From contig CANTUR010000125.1 in NCBI GenBank assembly GCA_947683625.1, positions 62,001 to 126,000 of the forward strand: a DNA stretch of 64,000 nucleotides. Direction: 5' to 3'. Shown piece after piece: positions 36,592 to 49,690 of the stretch. The position numbers and the translations under genes were made by a program. Within the stretch, counting starts at the first letter, position 1. The number at the start of each line of letters is the position of its first letter. The notes beneath the pieces were generated by a model. That model did no database searches, was not told the DNA's origin, and worked only from the letters and a program-made list of their open reading frames with translations. The stretch is from Mallotus nudiflorus. Its lineage: Eukaryota; Streptophyta; Magnoliopsida; Malpighiales; Euphorbiaceae.

Positions 36592-38689
36592 GGCTCTGCA
36601 TCTATAAGGGCGGGAAAGAAATCAGGTAATTAAAATCTTAGGACAAGTAACTAGTGGTTTTTTTTTTTAATTTGCTTTGATGTCTGGTTAAATTTGCATT
36701 CAGTAGAAAACTTGTGTAGACTACACAATGGTAGGCAGAGTACACAGAGAACGGCTTCACGAGATTGCAAAATTCCAAGAGACATTTGGTGTTATGAGGC
36801 ATTAAATTTTTGCTTAAGCAGTGCAAAATTTATAGATATAATTTTTCTTTATGCAACATGTTCTTTACAAAATTTTGAATTATTGCACTTCACTGCTGCT
36901 GCAGCTGATGAAGTAACTATTGTTGGTTCTGGGGCATGATGAGTGTTGAGACAGAAAATCATGGATAGACAAATGTACATCCAGGACATAAAGAGGAACA
37001 GGTTACAGCAAATGGAATAGTAATAAGGGCAGGAAATAAATCAGGTAATTTAGTTTCTTTGATACCTGTAGAAAGGCTGTATCCAAACATGGCTTGAGCT
37101 ATGGCATCTCCCACAGATTGTATAATATTGTTTAAAATATTTGTAATTTCAAATTGTGATGTGGGTTATGTTCTTATTTTGTCCAAACAAGTCTCATAGG
37201 AATAAAAAACTCGAGAGAAATGAAAGTGTAACTGATTCGAGTTAAATTTTAGTTAGTTAAAAACTCGATCCATTTACTAAAAAATTAAAAAGAGTTGAAT
37301 AATTCTTATAGGAATTGATGAACGCAAAAGGAGAAAAAACTGTAGATAAAATTAAGTTTATTGGTGATGAAAAATTAAAAATAAGATAAGAGAACCTTAT
37401 CATGAAATTATGAGGATATAATAAAAGATTGGTGGATATGAAATGTGACAGTTAGATTTTTTTTTTAAAAGAAGAAAATATAAAGAATTAGACAAAAATT
37501 AATTTAAAGTGGGGGGTAAAGTAAGAAGTGAGTTGCTATCTTCATTTTCTATCAAAGTTTCTATCACCTTAAAATTATTTTTCTAGGCAACCACTTGCCA
37601 TGGCTGGCATGTGATAATCTTTTTTTTTTTTAATTTTAATTTTTTTTATTATTGATTTTCTCTTTTTATTGTATTTTGTAACTTCATGTATTTTTATCTA
37701 TTTAACTAGATTCTTTTTTACTTGTAGTTATTTTTTATGGATGATTTTTATGAGTATTATATTTTCAAGTTTTTTATTTTTCGCCTAATAGATTTCAAAT
37801 TTGAATTTGATTCTATACATCGCTTTTTTATTTAACCATTTGAAATGGATTATTCATGGATGATTAAATGTGAAAAATTATTTACAAAAGCTTGAGATAA
37901 TATGATAGGAGAAACTTCAATTTTTTTGTCAGTGTTGTGTGAATTTACTACAATTAATTATATGTATAAATGAGAAGGATTCTACTTCTTAATTTAGGAG
38001 CTTCTTTTATTTTACCTGGCTAAGTGAACTTATTATAATTTTTTAATTTTGAATTTTTTTTACATATGAATTGGTCTTTTCAATTTCAATTTTCTCTCTT
38101 TGTACTGATTTTTTTTACATTTTATTAAATGATATGTTTTTATACAAGAACATATAGTAATTTTTTTATTATTAAACAGATAAAATAATTTTTTATTAAT
38201 AACAAATGACATAAGTTCCAATAATTTAATATCAATAATTATATCCAAAAAAGTACAGTTCTATATATATATTTTTAAATCAAATGAATTACATCCACAT
38301 ATGTCCTGACTCATTTGCTGTTTGAACGTTATAAACACTCCCAAGATACTTTCTCCTCATAAATGGGAATCGAAGCCTAACTCGTTCATGGTTTTGTTAC
38401 ATGAGCTGTTAAATGTTAACAACAGTTTATAAAACCTCATTCGGTCTATAAATTTTTGCTTTTAGTACATGAAAAGATTATTAAATGCAAGTGAAACGAA
38501 TTCGAGCTCAAATTTTACATGATTTAGTGAAAAAACTTAAAAATTAATAAAGGGTTGCTAGATATGTCACTAATATCACTGACCTTAGCAAGTGAAATGG
38601 GAAACCTGGTAATTGCCAAATGGACAATTTCAGTGAAGGGAGGGGAAAGGCCAAAAGGTATATAACATGAAAATTATGAATTTTGAAAA
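36592..38689. other. 3' flank of R-gene copy 1, non-coding
   Basis: A short repeat, GGGCGGGAAAGAAATCAGGTAATT and its variant, occurs at 36608 and 37024 (each shared run is under 20 bases without mismatch). The part at 36900-37015 matches the orphan flank at 31795. The remainder is AT-rich with no gene seen. Confidence 0.5.
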
Positions 38690-39739
38690 ACTTAAAAATA
38701 TTAGTTAAAAATATAAAAATATTTGATTTTTTTAAAAAATAAAAAATAAAAATAAAATTTTCTTATTATTTATAGTGATAGTTAAAAGTGTTTATTTAAT
38801 ATTTTTATTTTTATTTAATAAATTGATTTATAAGTTATAACTTTTTTTATTATTTTTATTGATCAAAAGTTAAAATTTAATGTAAAATTTTTAAAATTAA
38901 TTTTTAAATTTATTTAAAAGTGGCATGATTAAAATTTGAGAATATTTTTTAAAATTTTATTTTTTAAAAAATTAAAAAACTATCAAATTTATTTTATAGG
39001 AATTTAAAAGTAATTTTTAAAGATACAATTAGATCTTTCAAATAAAATTTGATAGAATGAATACAATTTGTAAGGTTAAATGAGTGAACTGAAATAATTT
39101 TCAAAGCAAAATTCAATGGATAATTGGCCTACAATTCATAATAGAACATATCATTTTTCCATTTTAAATCAAATGAATTGACCATTTTTTTCTATTATAA
39201 TTTCTGAATTTTTAAATTCTGTTCATTTAAATCATAAGTTCACCTTAAAAATAGAGAAAATTACAAAAAATAGAAAAAAATTTATTTTGAAAATTTTGTC
39301 TTATATATTTTAAATTTGACATAAATTTAATATAATTACTAACTTATAAAATTTTTGAATGAATCAGTTAAAAAATAAAAATTTTGGAGCAAATTAAATT
39401 TTATTAAAAGGTTAATTGGGCTTATTTATCAAAATTATCAAATTAATGGATAAATTAATTAAAAAGTTGATTTATGAACTAATTATCTATTACATCTAAG
39501 TCTAAGAGACAAATTAACACTTTAATTTAAAATTAAAGTTAAGCTCACTGGTACTAGAATAATAATAATTGAGATTTTTTTTCTTTGATGATGAAAAATT
39601 AAAGATAAAATAAGAGATTCTTTCCTAAAAAAAAAAAGATAAAACAAGAGAACCTTGTGAGAAAATTGTGTGAAGGAAATAAAAGATAAGTGAAAATGAA
39701 ATGTGAAAGATTGTGAAGATGATGGGACACTAAAATCAG
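38690..39739 (+). repeat. Duplicated R-gene 3' flank, copy A
   Basis: 38705-39480 aligns with 58463-59160, and 39465-39720 aligns with 60642-60890 and 61930-62180. It ends at the Tat element. This copy shows the unoccupied site of the LINE insertion found at 59160-60641. Confidence 0.75.
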
Positions 39740-40146
39740 TTGATACCTTTTATATATATTCCTATTTAATTAAAGAGTTTTTGTTTTCTAAATAAGGTTA
39801 CTCGGACAGGGAAGATAGCAGAATCCATTCATGGAAAGGACTATTCTGAAGAGGATTCATAAACAAAGTAGGAATACTCTCCTACTAGAATTAGGATTCC
39901 TATCTCACAAGAAATCCTACTTCTTTCAGGTTTAAACATCATTATAAATAGGACCCTATACCTCTCATTCTACATCATCTCATTCTTTTATGTTTTAATC
40001 GTTCCTTACTCTCTATACAAACTCTCTCTCTCTATTCTCTGACTTAGGCATCAGAGTGTTTATGGGGACCCTCCCCACCTCTCACTTTACCCTCTGTTCA
40101 TTGATTGCAAGGTCTTAAGCTCAAGAGTTTCGGAAATAAATTATCA
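39740..40146 (+). repeat. 5' LTR of the Tat element
   Basis: Starts TGATACC, ends ATTATCA. A TATA box (TATAAATAGGACC, near 39945) and a CT-rich run (40020-40035) lie inside, a usual LTR promoter layout. Confidence 0.9.
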
Positions 40147-40148
40147 AA

Positions 40149-40160
40149 TGGCGTCGTCTG
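40149..40160 (+). other. Primer-binding site of the Tat element
   Basis: TGGCGTCGTCTG starts 2 bp after the LTR. It resembles the TGGCGCCGT type that pairs with tRNA-Asp, with one substitution; primer assignment is tentative. Confidence 0.55.
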
Positions 40161-40822
40161 TGGGAACTCTTGGGAAAAGCCATTCATATACCTGCTATGC
40201 TAAAGACATCCACACCATGACTTCCAACCCATTACCAACTTCGACTCCTGAAACTAACATCAATCATTTTGCACTAATTCCCTCGACTGATCTCTCAACC
40301 CCTCTCCCAACAATAGTAATTTTAGCTACTTTTCAGTATGCTAGAACTTCATCCAGGCATACACATTCACTTATTGACAACACCCAAAGATGCTCAGCTT
40401 CAGGCACAAACTTTCCACATTATGCTCCTTTACAACACCACCATCGTTCAATACCCTCCATACCTTTTCTGAGTTTAACAGACACACCAACAATTACCAT
40501 ACCAAACTTGAACACTGTAAACCAAACATTCAACCTCAACCAAACCAACAAGGAAGTTATGATACAAAATATCCAAGCGTAGACAACCTTAATGCAATAA
40601 CAACTAAATGCTTTAATACAAAGTGGGAATTCTAAACTAGCTTAAATTGATAATAACACGACACCCCGACAGGCACCAGAGACAAGTAGGGGAAAGGGTA
40701 AAGCGCCGGAAGGGGAATGTAGTTCAATAATTTCGGCCCTTGATGACTCAAAGTTAGCTTAGAAAGTTGAAGAGGTTATACACAAAGCCCGTACAAAACC
40801 AAGAAAGGAGGATGAATGCGTT

Positions 40823-41820
40823 ATGGACAACAGAACTCCTTTCATGAGAAGGATAATTCAGACGAAAATCCATACTAAATTCAGAATCCCACCGCTTGAT
40901 CAGTATAACAAAGCGGAAGATCCCGTCAACCATATATCGGTGTTTAGAACAAGGATGTTGCTCCAGAATGTTAATGATGGAATCATGTGTAGAGTCTTTT
41001 CAAGCTCACTCACAAAGAAAGCCCAAAAGTGGTTTCATTGACTTTCGGAGAATTTCATCACTTCTTTTAAGGATCTAGCGGAGCAGTTTCGTACCAGGTT
41101 CATCATCAATATTCCCCCAACCAAAAACATCAACAATCTTTAGATGTGCCGGCAAGAAGTCGATGAGTCTCTGTGAAGTTACCTTGATAACAAAAAAGCT
41201 ATGTAGATTGAATGCTTTATTAATGAGGTTGCCATAGAAGCTTTAAAAAATGGCACTAGACTCAGAAAGCTTAAAGACAAGATATTGACTAAGGAACTAA
41301 CTACTTTTATGGAAGCAATGGCGATGGCAGTCAGAATAATAAAAATGGATGAAGATAAAAGGATGTGAAGGGAGGAGGAAAAGCTGCTAGCCAAAGATGA
41401 AAGGCCAAGACCCAAACGAGCAAGATTCCCAAAAATAAATTTTAGAAACCCCGCAGAGAAATTTGATAGGGAAGCGGACAAATACATACCTTTAAACACC
41501 TTTCGATCCAGAATTCTCATATGGATTAGGCAGAATGGTGTCAGAATCACCCCAGCTAAGAGAATAAGCCCCAACTAAAGATCCACAAAAGACAAGGCAC
41601 AATACTGTTAGTATCATCGAGAATATGGGCATGACACAGAGGCTTGTAGAGAGCTGAAGCATGCTATAGAAAGACTGGTGCAGAATGGTAAACTCAATAA
41701 TTTCACCGACATATTTAAAAGGAACGGAAACCCAGAAGCCCAAGTGTATGACAGGCCAGAAGCAAAGAAAGCTCAGAAGGAGCCAGTTGGTATTATTAAC
41801 ATGATCATTTGAGGAGAAAA
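40823..41820 (+). pseudogene. Gag of the Tat element, broken
   Basis: The start TPFMRRI, IPPLDQYNKAEDPVNHISVF, MCRVFSSSLTKKAQKWF and FKDLAEQFRTRFI are the Tat-type retrotransposon Gag pattern. Further on, CRELKHAIERLVQNG and a YHREYGHDTEAC motif correspond to its zinc-knuckle-like region. At least four stops interrupt it. A leader frame at 40148-40582 has no known domain. Confidence 0.8.
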
Positions 41821-41833
41821 TACTAACGAGAAA

Positions 41834-42006
41834 TTGAAATGGAGTAGGAGAGAAAAGCTAGTCTTCAAGAAAAAAAAGATCGTATTCAATTCGGAAGATG
41901 GTTTGCATGTATGCTATCCCCACTGTGATGCCCTAATGATAAATGCATACATAAACAATTACTTGGTAAAGAGGTTGTTGGTTGACAATGGAAGCGCTAT
42001 CAACAC
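41834..42006 (+). pseudogene. Protease of the Tat element, first part
   Basis: NYLVKRLLVDNGSAINT carries the protease active-site motif in its Tat form (VDNGS). The frame is cut at 42006 by a solo LTR and resumes at 44162. Confidence 0.8.
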
Positions 42007-44156
42007 TGTAAGCACCCAATTTTGGGATGTAATTGTGCACAATTGTGACGTAAGCCCCTATGATGAAATTTATTTAAAAATTGAACTTGGTTGTTAATTT
42101 TTTAGACTTTAGGGACTAAATTGTAATATTTTTTAGGATTTGATTACAAATAAGTCATTTTTTTAGGGGTCTTTTGATAATTAAAAGTAAAAAAAAAATT
42201 TTTAGATCGCTATTGGTGTAATGCCGATCTACATTACACAATGCCGGTCGGCATTAGACAATGTCGGTCGGCATTGCACAATACCGATGCGCAATAATTC
42301 CATTTTTTGATTTTTTCGCATTTTTATCGATTTTTTCAGTGTTTTAATTGGTTAAAAATTCAAATTTTATCCTTGATTATCTGATAAGGTTTTTTTTTAA
42401 AACGCAGAAGGCTTTTTTTTTTTTGAAATGAAAACAAACACTATCTGATCATCAGTCCGTTCCTCCTTTGGAGGAAGTTCAGTACGCGCAGACTCTGCAT
42501 TTAAAAGTAGAGTCTGCATGCGTGTGTAAAAGAAAGAAAAAAAAAGGGAAAAAGAAAAGAAAAAAAGAAGGTTTTGGTTAGGGGGGACTTTTTTTTCTTC
42601 TGGTCTTCGAAAAGATTTTTTTACAGGGAGAGACTGAGAGAAAGAAGTCACAGTGAGAAAAAAATGGACTGGAAGCATAAAACTCTAATTTTCGATAGTG
42701 AAATTTTCGAAGGCAATAGTCGAGAATCAATAGTATCTTAATTTTAACGGTGATAATCCAATCTGAGGGGCCAAAAAATAGCATCTGCACAGCATCTAAA
42801 TCTCCAATGATATTTTTCTATTTCATTTTCACTCTTTTCTATTGTTTTCTATTTGTAATTTTTCTTTTATTTTGTTATTCTTTTTGATTGTTTAATTTCA
42901 TTACTAATCTAATTACTTATTTTTTTTTTTCTATTTTGATGTGTGCATGTGGATTGAGAAGGATACCGCCTATATTTGAATTAAACAGAAGGTCCATGGA
43001 ATGCCATGGATGAACTTGTATTATTTCTTCAATAGTTGTTAGAATTTTTTTTATTATTTATTATTTTTTCCATTTTTGGTGTTCTGTGTAGTTATTTTAA
43101 TTTTTAAGTGTATAATTTTAATTTTGTATGTAGTTTGTAATAGCCCCAGTAGTGGGAATAGTAAATTTTCATTTTCTGTATTTTAAAATTGATTAGTAAT
43201 TAGGCTCAATTGGGTAAAAAAATCAATTAAAATCAATGGTGGTAGTAGCTTAAATTAGGGTTTGCATGTAATTAATTTAGGGTTATTTTTTAGAAAAATC
43301 ACTGTAATGTTTGTTTGATCCATTCTTATGTTTTATTTATTTTAGACTTGTTTTTTTTTTATGTTTTTGGGCCCCAAGTCCACGTTTAGGTCTAACCCAC
43401 TAAATAAATAGGTTTAAAAATGGTTTAGAACTTTAAATAATTAAAATCAACTTAGGTCCATTAGGTTAATTAGATTTTTGGTCCACATTAGTTAATTAAA
43501 AATTGTTTCGACTTAGCTCATCTCATTTAATTGCAATTCTTTTAAAATAAATAGATCTAGGCCTATATTTTATTTAAAATAAAATCATATTAGACTTGGG
43601 CCCACTAATTTGATTTTCCTTTAAAATTGAATAGACTTAAACTCATATCTTAAAAAGACTAAAAAATAGATTTAGGCTCATTAATTAATGTAGGCCCACT
43701 TTTATTCTATTTCACTTGTAAATAAAATGTAGATTTAGCTAACTTTTTAATAAAATTAACATAGTTTAGACTTAGTGATAACTCAATCTTGAGTGCATTT
43801 TTTACCTGTAATTTTATTAACTTGTTGCCTTTTTGGGTAGATGGATGTTAATTAGGGTTTAATAAAATTGCATGTAATTAAAGGATGAAATAATCATTTA
43901 TAAAATTATTCTAAATAAATACGAGACTAAGAGAAGTTAGTATTCCGTATCCAGAATCTCTTGGTTGTGGTGCTAATTTTCTTTTAGAAAATCGAGTACC
44001 ACCAATCAAATTGTCCCAGTTATTACCCTGGGTGGCGACTCCTCATCTCCATGCCATGTCTTTGTGACAGTGGTTAGTGTGTTCTCTAAGGCCCTGAGCC
44101 TAAACAGTGTCACGGTTGCTAAAATCTTGGACGCGCGCTAAACCCCGCCGTCTACA
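42007..44156 (+). mobile_element. Solo LTR inside the Tat protease
   Basis: It begins TGTAAGCACCC and ends CCGTCTACA, is 2150 bp long, and is flanked by AACAC (42002-42006) and AACGC (44157-44161), one mismatch. The protease reading (GSAINT, then LYWNAYKAMGGFV) joins when it is removed. There is no coding capacity inside. The termini and the GGGTGGCGACTCC block near 44030 suggest a long-LTR Tat/Ogre-type family. Orientation follows the TG to CA reading and the terminal motifs and is tentative. Confidence 0.75.
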
Positions 44157-44161
44157 AACGC

Positions 44162-44477
44162 GTTATATTGGAATGCTTACAAAGCGATGGGAGGATTTGT
44201 CATTGATCTGAAGACCATCCAAAACCCCATCATAAGCTTCTGTGGAGGAACTATACATCCAATGGGAGTCGTGGAGTTAAATCTAGAATTTAGGAATCGA
44301 GACGACGAAGAAATGAAAGTTATCAGAACAGTATTCAACATGGTGGATCTCCCACTGGCATATAATAGAATCATAGGATGGCTAGCGCTCTATGAAGCAG
44401 ATGCAGTTACCAGTATCCAACACTTAACTATGAAAATTCCAGTTAAGAGTGAAACTCTTACCATTCGGGGAGATTAA
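44162..44477 (+). pseudogene. Protease of the Tat element, second part
   Basis: GGFVIDLKTIQNP, FCGGTIHPMGVVELNLEF and AYNRIIGWLALYEADAV continue the protease fold after the solo LTR, ending in the usual GD before the linker to RT. In intact relatives the residues after YN are I-LGR-AL; here GW replaces GR. Confidence 0.75.
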
Positions 44478-44729
44478 CATATGGCTAGACAGTGTTACTA
44501 GATGGCCACGAAGCCTCAGACAAAAAATTTCTCCCTACAAATATGGGAAATAGAGAAACAGAGCATTGGTCTATAACTAGTTGACAACACGGAAGCTCTA
44601 TAAATTGTGGATAGGAAAGCGGTGAAGATCGGTAATGAACTTGACTGGGGCATCAAGGAAGGAATAAGGGAAGTCCTCAGTAGACACTCGGAAGACTTCG
44701 CTTCACGGGCATCTGAAATCATTAGTGTG

Positions 44730-45770
44730 GATCCATAGGTTTCCTGTCACAGTTTGAACATCAGATCAGAAGCAAAGCCAGTGGCCCAGAAAAAAAGAAC
44801 CTTTGCCTATGAGAGACTGAGGATAATTGCTAAGGAAATAAAGAAATTGTTGGAAGCCAGATTCATCAAGGAAGTTACTTATCCAGAATGGGTAGCCAAT
44901 GTGGTACTTTTCAAAAAAGCAAATAGGAAGTATAGGATGTACGTGGACTATACTGACCTTAATCGAGCATGTTCCAAAGACAACTACCCATTGCCCATGA
45001 TTGACCAACTCGTAGACTCCACCGCTGGCCACAGATTATATAGTTTTATTGACGTGACACAAGGATATCATTAGATAATGATGAAGAAGATCAGGAGAAA
45101 ACGTCCTTCATCACCCACGAAGGCCTGTATTGCTACAAGGTGATGCCCTTCGAACTAAAGAACACGGGAGCAACATATCAAAGAATGATGTACTAGGTAC
45201 TCTAGGACTAGATTGGCACAAGCATGGAGGCATATGTAGATGACATCATCATTAAGAATAAGCATGCAAAAAAACACCCAGCGGATCTGGATCAAATTCT
45301 TTGGTTATTGAGCAAGTCTAGGATTAAGCTAAATCTATAAAAATGTGTCTTCGAAGTCAAAGTTGGCAAATTCCTGGGATTCATGATATCCCACAGAGGT
45401 ATTGAGGCCAACCTAGAGAAAATAGAAGCCATACTCAACATAAAAGCCCCAAAAAATATCCATAAAGTACAAAAGCTAAACGGCAAAATCACAACATTGG
45501 GGCGTTTCATTTCATGCTTAGCCAAATGGTGTTTACCATTATTACGGGCTTTAAAAAATTCTAAAATTTTTTTTTGGTTGATAGGTTGCCAAACAGCCTT
45601 CGAAGATATCAGGAAATTCCTATACTTATCACCTATACTCAACAGACCCATCTCTAATGAAATATTGTACTTATATCTCTCTGTAGGTCAAGAATGCATC
45701 GCTTCAATACTGGTAAGAGAAGAAGGAAGCCAACAAAACTCAGTATATTACATTAGTAAAATACTCTGAG
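44730..45770 (+). pseudogene. Reverse transcriptase and RNase H of the Tat element
   Basis: Pieces in two frames: RTFAYERLRIIAKEIKKLL, RMYVDYTDLNRACSKDNYPLP, SFIDVTQGYH (then a stop at 45073), AYVDDIIIK near 45230 with an intact YVDD site, KVGKFLGFMISHRGIEANLEK and the RNase H start around QTAFEDIRKFL and YLSVGQECIASILVRE. Several stops and shifts make it inactive. Confidence 0.85.
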
Positions 45771-46059
45771 GATTCAAAGTCCAGTATCCAATGCTGGATA
45801 GCTGGCTATGGCTATGGTTCATGCGCCTCAGAAGCTCCGAGACTACTTCTAAGCCCATCCTATCGTTGTCTGTTCCCGTTTCCCTCTATGAAAAATCCTA
45901 CAAATATCAGAGACCTTGGGCAAACTGGTTCAACGGTTGGTGTTACTTATAGAATTTGACATTGATTATGAGCCCTGCCAATAAGTGAAAGCCTAAGCAT
46001 TAGTAGATTTCATTTAAGAAATGGCTCTGAAAGACCTCACTATGACCAAAATACCATAA

Positions 46060-46560
46060 TGAAAACTCTATGTTAACGGAGTAGCCTCCGCTCAAGGATC
46101 CGGTGTTGGAGTTATTCTGAGAGGACAATATAAAGTTCACATATGGTATGCAGTTCGAATAGAGTACAATGTAGCCAACAATGTCACAAAATATGAGGCA
46201 CTCATCACAGACTTGAAATTAGCTGCCAAATTCAGAGCCAAACACTTTGTAATACACTCAGGCTCCCAGCTGGTAGTAAATCAGGTTAACGATACGTTCC
46301 AGGTCAAGGACATAAGCATTGCCAAGTACGTGGGCAAAGTCAGGTAACTCTTAAAACATATTGAACAAGAAGGGGCTAATGGGAGATCGTCTAGATACCC
46401 AGGCAGGAGAACTCTAAGGCTAACCTCCTGGCTAAATTGGTAGCTAAAGACAGTCAAGCATTTAAGGATATGGAATTCATTGAGGCATTGATAAAACCCA
46501 GTACAAAAGATCCCGAAGTCTTGGAGGTACAAAAAGTCTCAGAATGGATGCGTTTGATAG
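46060..46560 (+). pseudogene. Second, archaeal-type RNase H of the Tat element
   Basis: LYVNGVASAQGSGVGVIL, EYNVANNVTKYEALITDLKLA and SQLVVNQVNDTFQVKD are the additional RNase H domain placed between RNase H and integrase in Tat elements. A stop interrupts it near 46347. This domain is the main reason for the Tat assignment. Confidence 0.8.
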
Positions 46561-46639
46561 TCCAATACCTAGAATACAGAACTCTCCTTGAAGATAAATT
46601 GAAAGCTCGAAAGCTAAAAATGAGAGCAGCCCACTATTA

Positions 46640-47745
46640 TATCCACTAAGGGGAGCTTTACAGAAAATCCCTTTCACACTCATGGTCTAAGTGCATCTCT
46701 CCAGAGGAAGGGAATTACATACTCAGGAAAATCTATGAAGGAATTTGTGGAGCACTTAAATCCCACTACGCACTAACTCGAAAAACACTACTCCAAGGAT
46801 ACTATTGGCCTACCATGTCTAATGATGCCTAGAAGCTAACTCAAGCATGTCACAAGTGCTAGCAATTCGCTTAACTCAATCATAGGCCTTCCCGCCCTCT
46901 ACATCCAATCGGTAGCCCATGGCCCTTCGCCATGTGGGGGATGGACATCTTGGGTCCTTTCTCAGCTTCCACTTCATAAAAAAAAGTTTCGCAGTGTGGC
47001 TATAGACCATTTAACTAAATGGGTAGAAGTGGAGGCAGTTCCAACCATTATAAAAGCTCAGATACAACATTTATTCTGGAGAGAGATCATTTGCAGATTC
47101 AACATCCCTCACACTTTGATTACAGATAATGACAAACAATTTGACAATGAAAAATTTAGAGGTTTCTGTTTAGACCTCAGAATAAAGCTTCGTTTCACCT
47201 CAGTAGCCCACCCGTAAACAAATGGGCAAACGAAAGTTACTAATAGAATTATCATGCAGGGATTAAAGAAGAAACTCGATGAGAAAAAGGGAAATTGGGT
47301 CAAAGAGCTTAACAACATAATCTGGGCCTACAAAACCACTCCTAGATCATCCATTGAGGAGACACCATTCAAACTAACCTATGAAATGGACGTGGTAATA
47401 TCGGTGGAGATTGGTTCACCAAGTTACAGGGTCAGTCACAATCTTGATCATAACATCAACAACATTGATGCTCAGATATGTCTGGACCTATTAAAAGAAA
47501 GGCGAGAGCAGACAGCAGCTACGGCTGAAGCATATAAGTAGAAGGTGGCACGGTATCATCTTCGGTGTAGTCACCTAAGACAGTTCAAAATAGGAGACTG
47601 GGTACTCAGAAGGGCAGATATTGGCAAAGGCAACTTAGGAACTGGAAAGCTGGGTCTAAATTGGGAAGGCCCATATCAAATCTCAGAACACATAGCCAAA
47701 GGAGCATACAAACTAAGAACCAGAGATGACAAAGAGTTGCCATGA
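46640..47745 (+). pseudogene. Integrase of the Tat element, broken
   Basis: A degenerate zinc-binding part (LLQGYYWPTMSNDA, ACHKC) is followed by the core: MWGMDILGPF, IDHLTKWVEVEAVPTI, TLITDNDKQFDNEKF, then NGQTKVTNRI after a TAA at 47215. At the place of the third catalytic residue the codon is AAA (Lys) instead of Glu. The C-terminal part (KIGDWVLRRADI, LGLNWEGPYQIS) is still readable. With stops and the changed catalytic position the enzyme is dead. Confidence 0.85.
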
Positions 47746-47895
47746 TTTTGGAACTTAGATTGCCTCAGAAAATATTATAAAAAAAACTTAGATTGTACTC
47801 AGAATAGTACTCAATAAAATCTCTTTTCATTAAAACCATTAAATCTATTAAAAAAAGATTGATTACTAAAAAAAAAAAAAGAATGAGAAGGGTTT

Positions 47896-49690
47896 CTATT
47901 CTATTAATTGTATTTCTAGGTTATCAGGCTCAGAGGTAGGGGAGGAACCCACATCAGCGGTACTAGAAATCTCAATAAGCTCCACCGTAGACCCTCTACT
48001 AGATTCATGAACATTCCTTGAACGTGAGGCAGTTGCCTTTTGATGAGCATCTTCCTTAGCAGTAATCTTTGCAAGGTCTGCCAGTATTATTCGATCCAGC
48101 TCCGCCAGGTCTAACTCAGGATATTGAGACAATAGGATCCTCTTGCATTCAGACCTGTAGGCTTTAAGAAATCCCATACCATGTTATGATCGGTAATTTT
48201 CTTCTGGCTCGCCTCAACCTTAGATTTTGCCTCTGCATATTTCGTTTGGCAGAGCTCTAATACTGCCTTTGTGCTGTCCAGCTTCTTTTCAAAATTAATA
48301 GCAATGGTTCCAACTTCCATCTCCTTCAAGCTATACTAGCTTTTTAAATAGAAGTATTAGTCCTTCACCAACAACAAGGCTTGGGTCATTTGTGAAAAGG
48401 GAAAAATCGTGTTAAGTACAAGACAAACGTATAAGTAATAGACACAACATTCACTTACTTCTAGTGAGTGACCGATCATCAAATCAAATAGCTCCTCCGG
48501 ACCTTTTTCATACCAGCACTGCATATCTGTCGGAAGCCTCAGTGAGTCTGCATATTGATCTCTAACTTGGCTATTTGAGATGCTTGGAGGCTTCATCTTA
48601 GACAAGATCCATCCCCTCATATCCGGACACCTGGATAGCCTCGAGCACTAGACGAATATCTCCTTATCGAGCTCCTCAGCATTAGAGCCTTAATTGATCA
48701 ACCATTTTTTTCGCTAACCTCCTTTGTTGGCACGGGATGATTCGCCTACTGCTTTTGCTTTAGGATCAATGGAAGTTTACTCAGGGGCTGTAATGGCTTC
48801 AGGTTCTAGAGAAGGGGAGGCCCGGACTACTTCTGGAGCGGTTGGCTGGTCAGCTATAAGGGAAATCCCATCCGCAAAAGCAAAAAAGTCAATCATCTAC
48901 AATCGAAAACATAAAGCAAGTCAAACGGATACCTTTAAATAACCCAAATATACCAGTAGAGTGAACACGGTTTGGATAGACTCTTCACAGGTATCTCCTA
49001 GATATGTCTTTAGCTAATCAAACTTTGGCCAGACCATTAAAATACGGCCGTAAAACCATCTTTATATCATGATCGGGCAGCCTTGGAGGCCATTTTACCT
49101 TGTGGCACTTATCATACCATATTCACCGGACATTCTGGAAGTCCGCCGGGTGCTCGATAATGAAGAAATTATGCCTCCACTGCTTATGAAGGTCTGGAAG
49201 CTTTACAAATATGGTGTGATTTGGAATGGCCGACAGGGAGAACATCAATTCTCCCTTCTTCCTAGTCAAACTATATAGATATAAAAAAATGTCTAAATCA
49301 GGTTCCTTTCGTCTTCGTGCATCAGCTGGATGAATCCAATCAGAATCCTATAGTTATTCGGATGGAGTTGACCAGGTGCTATGTTATGCCTATTCATGAA
49401 TCTATTAACAAAGGGATCTAACAAAAACTTTAAACCCCCCTCTAGTTGGTCAAAATATACTACTAATCTACTAAGCCTTAACATGGGGTATGAGCCTTAA
49501 ACTTTTTATCAACTTTATGGATAGTATAATCAGCGGGAATACAGAATCGCCTCCAGTTCCACCATAATAGTTCATTATCTATTTTCGACACGAACAGGTT
49601 AGAATTAACTTGTTTCCTCAGTGCTATAATGTTTTTTATGAAAAAGAAAAAGAGCATAAAAGACAAAGAAAACAAGAAAAAGGAGAAAGA
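47896..49690 (-). pseudogene. Antisense extra ORF of the Tat element
   Basis: Opposite in strand to the polyprotein and between integrase and the 3' LTR. From the right: LKFLLDPFVNRFMNRHNIAP and QLHPNNYRILIGFI (49430-49320), KKGELMFSLSAIPN, WRHNFFIIEHPADF (49250-49130), a linker, a coiled coil (AEAKSKVEASQKKI, near 48220) and an end motif YPELDLAEL (near 48110). The order, a globular N-terminal domain, linker, coiled coil, and a short C-terminal motif, resembles the plant-mobile-domain-like proteins found in antisense in some Tat elements. Function is unknown. It has several stops and frameshifts. Confidence 0.65.

Noticed and set aside
42397..42790. Overlapping minus-strand frames
   Set aside because: They consist of Phe/Ser-rich low complexity within the solo LTR, with no domain.
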